NCBI GenBank assembly: GCA_003563455.1
Contig: PWRV01000004.1
Location: 1 to 5,922, forward strand
From: Thioalkalivibrio sp.
Lineage (GTDB): Bacteria > Pseudomonadota > Gammaproteobacteria > Ectothiorhodospirales > Ectothiorhodospiraceae
Direction of reading: 5' to 3'
Length of the DNA stretch: 5,922 nt
A model generated the notes under the pieces. The model did not search any database. It was not told the origin of the DNA and saw only the letters and a program-made list of their open reading frames with translations. Below, piece by piece: positions 1-5,624 of this stretch; position 1 is the stretch's first letter, and each line of letters starts with the position of its first letter. The position numbers and the translations under genes are program-made.

Positions 1-1748
1 AGGGTTACCTCTCTCTCGAATCGTTTCACCTGGATCGTGGCCTTCCGGTCTGGCGCCACGCGATGGCCGACGCGCTCCTCGAAAGGCGCGTGCTGATGCG
101 CCCGGGACGAAATGAAACGCAGGTCCATATCGAGGTTCTGCGAGCCAGCGAGCCCCTGCACCTGGAACTCACGCCGCTGTGTACCTACCGTGACCACCAT
201 GGCCGCACACAGGGTGGCTGGGATCCCGCTCTGCGGGAAACCCCCGATGGCTGCGAGATCGAGGCCTTCCCCAGCGCCCTGCCCTATCGGCTGATCTGTG
301 CCGAAGCACGCTTCGAGAAGGATCCCGACTGGTACTGGAACTTCAGATACCGCGCCGAGAGCGCGCGCGGCCTGGACGATATCGAGGATCTGTACCGCCC
401 CGGCCGCTTCCTGCTCAGCCTCGAGCCGGGAGCCAGTGCAACCATCGTGCTGAGCGCGGAGCAGGAAGATCCAGCGCCATTCGCGGACTTGCGCAGGGAC
501 GTCGAACGGCGCGCGGCGCAACGGCTGGACGTGCTCCCCTGCGATGCCCCGCCCGCGGTGCAGCAACTGACGCTGGCCGCGGATCAGTTCATTGTCGAGC
601 GCGGTCAGGTGTCGGACGCGGCGGGTAAGTCGGTGATCGCCGGCTACCCCTGGTTCGGCGACTGGGGCCGCGACACGATGATTGCGCTACCCGGGCTGAC
701 CCTCTCCACCCGCCGCTTTTCCGTCGCTGCCGCGATCCTGCGCACCTATGCCGGTTACGTCAGTGAAGGCATGTTGCCAAACCGCTTCCCCGACGGCACC
801 GAGGCCCCGGAATACAACACCGTGGACGCGACCCTGTGGTTCTTTCACGCCCTGGATACCTACACCCGCTACAGCGGCGACCCATCGCTTGCCCACGAAC
901 TCTACCCGGTACTCGCGGACATCATCGCCTGGCACCGTCGCGGGACACGCTACGGCATCCATGTGGATACTACCGATGGATTGCTGACTGCAGGCACGCA
1001 AGGTGTGCAGCTGACCTGGATGGACGCAAAGGTCGATGACTGGGTCGTGACGCCGCGCATCGGCAAGTGCGTGGAGATCAACGCCCTCTGGTACAACGCG
1101 CTGCGCGTGATGGAGACACTGGCCGGAGAACTGCATCAGGACAGTGCGGCCGCCGAGTACCAAAAGGCCGCCGACCGGGCCAGACAGGGCTTTCAGCGTT
1201 TCTGGAATCCGTCCCGGTCCGCACTTTACGACGTGATCGACGGACCCGAGGGCGAAGCGGGTCCCGACGGAAACCGACGTGACGATCGCCTGCGTCCCAA
1301 CCAGATCTTCGCGGTCTCGCTCCCGCACAGCCCGCTGGACGCGAGCCGGCAGCAGGCCGTGGTCGACGTCTGCGCGCGCGAACTGCTGACCTCGCACGGG
1401 TTGCGCAGTCTCGGACGCCGCGAGCCGGGCTATCGGCCGCGTTATCGGGGAGAACGCCGGGAACGCGACGGCGCCTATCACCAGGGCACGGTCTGGGCCT
1501 GGCTAATCGGCCCCTTCGTCGATGCGCATTACCGGGTCCATGGCGATGCCGCTGCGGCCCGGTCCTTCCTCGAGCCACTGATCCTGCACCTGCAGGACGG
1601 CTGCCTGGGCACCCTCGGCGAGATCTTCGATGGCGACCCGCCGTTTGCCGCACGCGGCTGTTTCGCCCAGGCATGGAGTGTGGCCGAGGTGCTACGGACC
1701 TGGCTGGCACTCCATGGCCGTGGGGCGAACCACGGGTCCGACCTCTGA
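1..1748 (+). CDS. Glycogen debranching enzyme (amylo-alpha-1,6-glucosidase, GH133 type), C-terminal part, 5' end off the window
   Basis: The first ATG in this frame is at 63, but the frame is open to the window edge (from base 3) and that upstream stretch (GYLSLESFHLDRGLPVWRHA) looks like debranching-enzyme sequence, so the start lies outside; about 581 residues are visible. A beta-rich N-terminal glycogen-debranching domain runs to about base 530. The GDE_C (alpha/alpha)6 catalytic domain follows, with WFGDWGRDTMIA (651-686), LPNRFPDG (774-797), TWMDAK (1014-1031) and GEIFDGDPPF (1617-1646), then GCFAQAWSVAEVLR. By analogy with characterised family members, Asp (codon 1023-1025) of TWMDAK should be the general acid and Glu (codon 1620-1622) of GEIFDGD the general base. 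The family hydrolyses the alpha-1,6-linked glucose stub at glycogen branch points. No signal peptide can be judged because the N-terminus is missing. TGA is at 1746-1748, 13 bases before the GH63 gene, implying one transcript. Family assignment is firm; exact substrate is inferred. Confidence 0.93.
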   Translation, partial: GYLSLESFHLDRGLPVWRHAMADALLERRVLMRPGRNETQVHIEVLRASEPLHLELTPLCTYRDHHGRTQGGWDPALRETPDGCEIEAFPSALPYRLICAEARFEKDPDWYWNFRYRAESARGLDDIEDLYRPGRFLLSLEPGASATIVLSAEQEDPAPFADLRRDVERRAAQRLDVLPCDAPPAVQQLTLAADQFIVERGQVSDAAGKSVIAGYPWFGDWGRDTMIALPGLTLSTRRFSVAAAILRTYAGYVSEGMLPNRFPDGTEAPEYNTVDATLWFFHALDTYTRYSGDPSLAHELYPVLADIIAWHRRGTRYGIHVDTTDGLLTAGTQGVQLTWMDAKVDDWVVTPRIGKCVEINALWYNALRVMETLAGELHQDSAAAEYQKAADRARQGFQRFWNPSRSALYDVIDGPEGEAGPDGNRRDDRLRPNQIFAVSLPHSPLDASRQQAVVDVCARELLTSHGLRSLGRREPGYRPRYRGERRERDGAYHQGTVWAWLIGPFVDAHYRVHGDAAAARSFLEPLILHLQDGCLGTLGEIFDGDPPFAARGCFAQAWSVAEVLRTWLALHGRGANHGSDL

Positions 1749-1754
1749 GAGGGG
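1747..1754 (+). promoter_or_regulatory. Shine-Dalgarno for the GH63 gene
   Basis: GAGAGGGG overlaps the stop codon of the debranching enzyme and lies 7 bases before the ATG at 1762. It decides the start: the frame is open further upstream, to an ATG at 1630, but that extension runs inside the debranching-enzyme gene and its translation has no resemblance to the family. Confidence 0.75.
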
Positions 1755-1761
1755 CAACCGC

Positions 1762-4437
1762 ATGACCAGGAACAAATCCGAAACAGAGACCGAATCCCGC
1801 CGTCAGCCAGCAGACGCGGAACGGGCGCGACTTGCGGCGCGGGACGCGGGTACGGCCGCATGGGACCGCTGGGGCCCCTATCTGTCCGAGCGTCAGTGGG
1901 GCACCGTGCGCGAGGACTACAGCGCGACCGGGGAGGCCTGGGATTATTTCAGCCACGATCAGGCGCGCAGCCGTGCCTATCGCTGGGGCGAGGACGGTAT
2001 CGCCGGCATCAGTGACGTGCGGCAGCGTCTGTGCCTGGCGATCGCGCTCTGGAACGGCCGCGACCCGATTCTGAAGGAACGCCTGTTCGGCCTGACCAAT
2101 GGTGAGGGCAACCACGGGGAGGACGTGAAGGAGCTCTACTACTATCTGGACGCCACACCGAGCCATTCCTACCTGAAGATGCTGTACAAGTATCCGCAGG
2201 CGGCATTTCCCTATGCCGACCTCGTTGCGGAAAACGCCCGCCGCGGCAAGGAGCAGCCCGAGTACGAGCTGCTGGATACCGGCATCCTCGATGACGACCG
2301 CTATTTCGACGTCTTTGTCGAGTATGCCAGAGCCGACGTTGACGACGTCCTGATGCAGGTCACCGCGTGCAACCGGGGCCCCGAAGCCGCGCCACTGCAC
2401 GTCCTGCCGCAGCTCTGGTTCCGCAACACCTGGGCCTGGGGCCACGACCCGACCCGGCCGAGGCTCTCCGCGGACGAGCGTGGCTGCATCGTGGTCGAGC
2501 ATGAAGGGCTGAGCGGATACCACTGCCATGCCGACGGCGAGCCGGATCTGCTCTTCTGCGAAAACGACACCAACGTGCGGCGCCTCTACGGAATGCAGGA
2601 TTCCGGTCATTTCAAGGACGCCTTCCACGACCACGTCGTCGGTGGCAACCGGCGTGCGGTGAACCCGCTGCAGAATGGCACCAAGGCCGCCGCACACTAT
2701 GTCTTCAACGTTCCGGCCGGGGGCCAGGCGATCGTGCGGATGCGCCTCGCCAGAGGCCGGAATCCCCAACCCTTTTCCGACTTCGACGCGCTGCTGACCC
2801 GGCGCCGTGAAGAGACGGATGTCTTCTACGCGCTCGTCCAGTCGGATCTGCCCGATGCCGAAGCCCGGATGATCCACCGCCAGGCGCTGGCCGGCATGAT
2901 CTGGGGCAAGCAGTTCTATTACCTCGACATCCCGCAGTGGCTGAACGGCGATCCGGGCATGCCGCCTCCGCCGGGGGAGCGGCGACATGGGCGCAATCAC
3001 GAATGGTTTAACCTGAACAATGCCGATGTCATCTCCATGCCGGACAAATGGGAGTATCCGTGGTACGCGGCCTGGGACCTGGCCTTCCACTGCGTCGCCC
3101 TGTCCATCGTCGATCCGGCCTTTGCGAAGAACCAGCTGCTGCTGATGACCCGCGTCTGGTACATGCACCCCAATGGCCAGATCCCGGCCTACGAGTGGGC
3201 CTTCGGCGACGTCAACCCGCCGGTGCACGCCTGGGCGGTCTGGGAAGTCTACAGGCGCGAGCGGGATGCCAATGGCGGCGCCGGAGACCTGGACTTCCTG
3301 GAGCGCGAACTGCACAAGCTGATCGTCAATTTCACCTGGTGGGTGAACCGCAAGGACGCCGACGGCAACAACGTCTTCCAGGGCGGTTTTCTGGGCCTGG
3401 ACAATATCGGCGTTTTCGATCGCAGCGCAGCCCTGCCCACCGGTGGCCACATCAACCAGGCCGATGGCACCAGCTGGATGGCGATGTACTGCCTGAACCT
3501 CATGCGCATCGCGCTGGAGCTGGCACAGTACAACCACACCTACGAGGACATCGCCACGAAGTTCTTTGAACACTTCCTGCACATCGCTGCGGCGATGAAC
3601 AACATCGGGGATCACGGGGTCGGCCTGTGGGACGAGGAGGATCAGTTCTTTTATGACGTCCTGCGTTTTCCCGACGGCTCGCTGCTGCCGCTCAAGGTTC
3701 GTTCCATGGTCGGACTGATACCGCTGTGTGCGGTCGAGATCATCGAACCCGAACTGCTCGAACAACTCCCCGACTTCAAGCGTCGCCTGGAGTGGTTTTT
3801 GAACTACCGGCCGGACCTGGCCGCGCTGGTCTCGCACTGGACCGAACCGGGACGGGGCGACCGGAGGCTGCTCTCCCTGTTGCGGGGCCATCGCATGAAG
3901 CGGTTGCTCAGACGCATGCTCGATGAATCGGAATTCCTGTCCGACCACGGCGTCCGATCACTCTCGCGTGCGCACCGGGACCAGCCCTACGTCTTCTCCT
4001 GCATGCATTCTCCGGTGTCCGTCCAATACGAACCCGGCGAATCCGAGGCCGCGCTGTTCGGTGGCAACTCGAACTGGCGCGGCCCGATCTGGTTTCCGGT
4101 CAATTACCTGCTGATCACCTCGCTGCGCCGCTTCGCGGAATACTATGGCCCCGACTTCCGGATCGAGTACCCCACTGGCTCCGGCGAGTTCCTCTCGATC
4201 GGCCGGATCGCCGATGCGCTGACCGGGCGTCTGACCCGACTCTTCCGCGTTGACAGCCAGGGCCGTCGGCCGCTCTTCGGTGCCCGGGAGAAGTTTCAAA
4301 GTGACCCGCACTTCCGCGATTACCTGCTCTTCTACGAACATTTCCACGGCGACACCGGGCGCGGCCTCGGTGCCTCCCACCAGACCGGCTGGACCGGTCT
4401 GATCGCGAACCTGCTGCAGCCCTGCCGGCACGCCTGA
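1762..4437 (+). CDS. GH63-like (MGH1-like) alpha-glucosidase, cytosolic
   Basis: 891 residues, close to the length I expect for this bacterial group. The start at 1762 is chosen from the ribosome binding site and the 13-base gap after the debranching enzyme. There is no signal peptide; the N-terminus is hydrophilic. An N-terminal beta-sandwich domain (about residues 90-350) carries GEGNHGEDVKELYYY (114-128). The (alpha/alpha)6 catalytic domain (about 370-891) contains the block NNADVISMPDKWEYPWYAAWDLAFH, with D439 as probable general acid, GGNSNWRGPIWFPVNYL (767-783), and YEHFHGDTG near the C-terminus, with E859 as probable general base (compare the ENYNPLTG region of E. coli YgjK). It ends in HQTGWTGLIANLLQP. 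GH63 enzymes are inverting hydrolases of alpha-glucosides or related glycosides such as mannosylglycerate; the substrate here is not readable. The operon with a debranching enzyme suggests an alpha-glucan or oligosaccharide. No frameshift or missing motif was seen. Confidence 0.9.
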   Translation: MTRNKSETETESRRQPADAERARLAARDAGTAAWDRWGPYLSERQWGTVREDYSATGEAWDYFSHDQARSRAYRWGEDGIAGISDVRQRLCLAIALWNGRDPILKERLFGLTNGEGNHGEDVKELYYYLDATPSHSYLKMLYKYPQAAFPYADLVAENARRGKEQPEYELLDTGILDDDRYFDVFVEYARADVDDVLMQVTACNRGPEAAPLHVLPQLWFRNTWAWGHDPTRPRLSADERGCIVVEHEGLSGYHCHADGEPDLLFCENDTNVRRLYGMQDSGHFKDAFHDHVVGGNRRAVNPLQNGTKAAAHYVFNVPAGGQAIVRMRLARGRNPQPFSDFDALLTRRREETDVFYALVQSDLPDAEARMIHRQALAGMIWGKQFYYLDIPQWLNGDPGMPPPPGERRHGRNHEWFNLNNADVISMPDKWEYPWYAAWDLAFHCVALSIVDPAFAKNQLLLMTRVWYMHPNGQIPAYEWAFGDVNPPVHAWAVWEVYRRERDANGGAGDLDFLERELHKLIVNFTWWVNRKDADGNNVFQGGFLGLDNIGVFDRSAALPTGGHINQADGTSWMAMYCLNLMRIALELAQYNHTYEDIATKFFEHFLHIAAAMNNIGDHGVGLWDEEDQFFYDVLRFPDGSLLPLKVRSMVGLIPLCAVEIIEPELLEQLPDFKRRLEWFLNYRPDLAALVSHWTEPGRGDRRLLSLLRGHRMKRLLRRMLDESEFLSDHGVRSLSRAHRDQPYVFSCMHSPVSVQYEPGESEAALFGGNSNWRGPIWFPVNYLLITSLRRFAEYYGPDFRIEYPTGSGEFLSIGRIADALTGRLTRLFRVDSQGRRPLFGAREKFQSDPHFRDYLLFYEHFHGDTGRGLGASHQTGWTGLIANLLQPCRHA

Positions 4438-4449
4438 ACCCGAACAGGG

Positions 4450-4472
4450 GTCGAGAATATCCTTGACTCGAC
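4450..4472. terminator. Weak hairpin between convergent genes, possible terminator
   Basis: GTCGAG (4450-4455) and CTCGAC (4467-4472) form a perfect 6-bp stem with an 11-base loop. It lies in the 50-base gap between the GH63 stop and the stop of the minus-strand membrane-protein gene, where a bidirectional terminator would be expected. There is no T-tract on either side, so intrinsic termination is doubtful. Nothing else was seen in this gap. Confidence 0.3.
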
Positions 4473-4487
4473 AAATGCAACGGCGCG

Positions 4488-4940
4488 TCACTCCCAGCCG
4501 TGGCGGTAGAGGATGTACAGCGCCGGAAGCAGGATGAACACCATGAAGCCGCCGACCATGATCAGCGCATAGCTTTCGGTTCTGAACAAGGCCTGCACCA
4601 GGTTACCGCTGTTGGCGGCGACAACCAGGCTGGAGGCGCTGGAAACACAGAACGGCACGACGAAAAAGGCCACGACGTTACCGATGTGATCGCGGATGTA
4701 GAGGGCGCGTTGTTTCAGTGATCGGTACGTTCCGCTGCGGCTGCGTATCTGAAAGGCGTTGATGTTCAACCCGAGGCCCACGAAAAGGGCGATGATCAGG
4801 GCGTTCATGAATACCTCCGTGAGCGCGGGGGTACTCAACGCAACGATGTATTTCGCTACGAGATAGATCCAGGTCAGGAAATAGATCAGAGACAGGAGCC
4901 GTCCGAGGCCGATGCGGGTCAGGGCTTTCGGTTGGTTCAT
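4488..4940 (-). CDS. Unidentified small membrane protein, four predicted helices
   Basis: 150 residues starting MNQPKALTRIG. The start at 4940 is chosen because AGGAGG (4950-4955) sits 9 bases upstream; the in-frame ATG three codons earlier abuts AGGAGG with no spacer, and a longer form back to 5036 would run through remnants of another gene. Hydrophobic segments at about residues 14-36, 42-63, 87-109 and 124-145 predict four membrane helices. A basic loop (about 65-85, with RSRSGTYRSLKQR) lies between helices 2 and 3, probably cytoplasmic. The protein ends YILYRHGWE, and I see no catalytic or metal-binding motif. I do not recognise the family. Its ATG overlaps the TGA of a GH63-like gene tail (ATGA, 4937-4940), so it was probably once translationally coupled to that glucosidase. 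A role in membrane-associated sugar metabolism or transport would be a guess. Confidence 0.8.
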   Translation of the reverse strand: MNQPKALTRIGLGRLLSLIYFLTWIYLVAKYIVALSTPALTEVFMNALIIALFVGLGLNINAFQIRSRSGTYRSLKQRALYIRDHIGNVVAFFVVPFCVSSASSLVVAANSGNLVQALFRTESYALIMVGGFMVFILLPALYILYRHGWE

Positions 4941-5076
4941 ACCGGCCATCCTCCTGAAGCCGGACGACGCGGCTGCAACAGCTCGGCGACCAGGCCGCTC
5001 CAACCGGCTTGCCGTCGAACAGGACCACCGATGCATCGAGCAGTCGCCAGGCCTTGTCGCGTACAGAATTCGTCAT
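4937..5076 (-). pseudogene. Chimeric remnant: GH100-like (neutral invertase) N-terminus fused out of frame to a GH63-like C-terminus
   Basis: From ATG 5076 the first 26 codons read MTNSVRDKAWRLLDASVVLF then DGKPVG. This resembles the N-terminus of GH100 neutral/alkaline invertases (AW.LL..S.V...G.PVG, normally followed by TVAA and the catalytic domain). After PVG the frame turns into nonsense. In the +2 frame from 5011 the DNA reads QAGWSGLVAELLQP, then ten more residues and TGA at 4937-4939. This matches the end of the GH63 enzyme encoded at 1762-4437 without gaps (QTGWTGLIANLLQP; 10 of 14 residues, 31 of 42 bases). The frames meet over CAAGCCGGTTGG (minus strand, 5000-5011), which encodes both KPVG and QAGW. 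The rest of one or more genes is missing. A possible GGAGG site lies at 5088-5092, 11 bases before the ATG; a TTG start at 5097 is an alternative. The GH63 assignment of the tail is better supported than the GH100 assignment of the head. Confidence 0.62.
4950..4955 (-). promoter_or_regulatory. Shine-Dalgarno of the membrane-protein gene
   Basis: A consensus AGGAGG on the minus strand, 9 bases before the ATG at 4940. It lies inside the coding end of the GH63-like remnant, as is usual for overlapping genes in an operon. The nearer ATG at 4949 has zero spacing and is therefore unlikely to be used. Confidence 0.7.
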
Positions 5077-5117
5077 GGGTTCCCGTGCCTCCGGCAAGCT
5101 AATACACCGTCCGACCC

Positions 5118-5138
5118 GCCCCGGTTCGAAACCGGGGC
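5118..5138. repeat. Strong GC-rich intergenic hairpin
   Basis: GCCCCGGTT (5118-5126) and AACCGGGGC (5130-5138) form a perfect 9-bp stem around a 3-base loop. It lies in the 84-base gap between the stop of the cupredoxin-like gene and the start of the GH100-like remnant. No T-run follows on either strand, so it is more likely an mRNA-stabilising, attenuating or factor-dependent termination element for the cupredoxin transcript than a classic intrinsic terminator. A 7-base direct repeat GGTCAGC (5141-5147, 5159-5165) flanks the gene end and may be chance. The rest of the gap holds nothing recognisable. Confidence 0.5.
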
Positions 5139-5160
5139 CAGGTCAGCACGGTCTGTCCGG

Positions 5161-5535
5161 TCAGCCGGAGACGCCCACCTCGTACCAGGGGGGGGGGTTG
5201 ATCGGGCAGCGATAGCGGAAGCCTTCACTGGTGATCTCCACGCGCGTCGACTTCGTCTCGCCCGGGTCCAGCGGGAACACCACGAGCTGCTCATGGGTCT
5301 CCGCGGACTGCACCTGGAATCCGGCGGCCTTGCCCGCCTTGTTCGTGACCACGAACTCGTAGGTGCCCGGCTGCAGGCCCATCAGGGTCTCCTCCGCGGC
5401 GAAGTAACCGTTGTACTGGTCGAGATGAATCGTGGTCACGCCGTCCACGGTCTTGGGCGTGTCAGCGTGGGCTACGCCCGCCAGCGCAAGGGCCAGAATG
5501 CCCAGGGCCAGCAGTCGAATGATCGGATTGTTCAT
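5161..5535 (-). CDS. Exported small cupredoxin-fold protein, probably lacking a complete copper site
   Basis: 124 residues, starting at ATG 5535 with GAGGAG 7 bases upstream. Residues 1-24 form a Sec signal peptide: short polar N-terminus with one Arg, a Leu/Ala-rich core, and an AHA|D cleavage site after residue 24. The mature ~100 residues resemble a cupredoxin-like beta-sandwich: a YNGYFAAEETLMGLQPGTYE strand-turn region, FVVTNKAGKAAGFQVQ, a PLDPGETKST turn, and FRYRCPINPP with Cys110 near the C-terminus. Typical cupredoxins bind copper through His, Cys, His and often Met. Here the first His position (after VTNKAGKAA) appears to be Gly, and no His or Met follows Cys110, so a type-1 copper site looks absent. 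The role is unknown: structural, periplasmic stress or metal-related. A run of ten C lies within codons 113-117, so the last residues depend on exact homopolymer length. The fold assignment rests on pattern, not on a search. Confidence 0.85.
   Translation of the reverse strand: MNNPIIRLLALGILALALAGVAHADTPKTVDGVTTIHLDQYNGYFAAEETLMGLQPGTYEFVVTNKAGKAAGFQVQSAETHEQLVVFPLDPGETKSTRVEITSEGFRYRCPINPPPWYEVGVSG
5188..5197. repeat. Ten-base G/C homopolymer inside the cupredoxin-like gene
   Basis: Ten G on the plus strand, read as ten C in the minus-strand gene, encode the Pro-Pro-Pro after Asn113. At ten bases the gene closes at 5161 after WYEVGVSG. With nine C the reading frame would run on to a stop near 5073, and with eleven it would shift into the third frame and also extend past 5161. 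The tract is a candidate for slippage (phase variation) or for sequencing error. Confidence 0.9.
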
Positions 5536-5567
5536 GATTGATCTCCTCGAATTGAAAAAGTTGGCAT
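5532..5567 (-). other. Possible 11-codon upstream ORF overlapping the cupredoxin-like start
   Basis: ATG at 5567 opens MPTFSIRGDQS and stops at TGA 5532-5534, sharing ATGA with the cupredoxin-like gene's ATG. It follows directly on a TGA in the same frame (5568-5570). No good ribosome binding site precedes it. It could be a coupling or leader peptide, or chance; most of it is the spacer containing the GAGGAG of the downstream gene. Confidence 0.15.
5543..5548 (-). promoter_or_regulatory. Shine-Dalgarno of the cupredoxin-like gene
   Basis: GAGGAG on the minus strand with a 7-base spacer (ATCAATC) to the ATG at 5535. This fixes the start and puts the signal peptide at the N-terminus. Confidence 0.8.
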
Positions 5568-5577
5568 TCAGTTACTC

Positions 5578-5595
5578 TCAGGCGCTACGTGTCAT
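5578..5595 (-). pseudogene. Five-codon ORF (MTRSA) behind a strong ribosome binding site; leader peptide or collapsed gene
   Basis: ATG ACA CGT AGC GCC TGA, with AGAGGAGG (5601-5608) 5 bases upstream, 29 bases after the zwf stop and 42 bases before the cupredoxin-like ATG. Such a strong site for a five-residue product suggests either a translated leader or the first codons of a gene whose body has been deleted, as in the two neighbouring remnants. In another frame the same DNA reads VAPESN and stops at 5568-5570, which could be the end of the lost gene. The product cannot be identified. Confidence 0.35.
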
Positions 5596-5600
5596 GGCTT

Positions 5601-5608
5601 CCTCCTCT
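5601..5608 (-). promoter_or_regulatory. Near-perfect Shine-Dalgarno before the MTRSA mini-ORF
   Basis: AGAGGAGG on the minus strand with a 5-base spacer (AAGCC) to ATG 5595. It is at least as strong as the sites before the intact genes here, which is why the tiny ORF behind it deserves attention. Confidence 0.6.
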
Positions 5609-5624
5609 TGAAAATGCGGTCGCC

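Noticed and set aside
1630..1761. A 44-codon N-terminal extension of the GH63 gene from ATG 1630.
   Set aside because: It lies wholly within the debranching-enzyme coding sequence, is not family-like, and the ATG at 1762 has a good ribosome binding site.
1078..3948. A 2.9-kb open reading frame on the minus strand, antisense to the debranching-enzyme and GH63 genes.
   Set aside because: It is opposite two well-recognised genes, has no recognisable motifs and is low in domain-like pattern. Long antisense frames are common opposite GC-rich genes.
4678..4940. Continuation of the GH100-like head frame to a stop at 4678.
   Set aside because: Beyond the junction it only shadows the membrane-protein gene in another frame and has no GH100 similarity.
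4941..5036. A 32-residue N-terminal extension of the membrane protein.
   Set aside because: It is the out-of-frame reading of the GH100/GH63 remnants and is strongly basic, unlike a membrane-protein N-terminus; AGGAGG supports the start at 4940.
5118..5140. GGTTCGAAACC resembles a tRNA T-arm, with CCA following.
   Set aside because: There is no 7-base acceptor strand between the stem and CCA, and no anticodon or D arm upstream. The palindrome is better explained as a plain hairpin.
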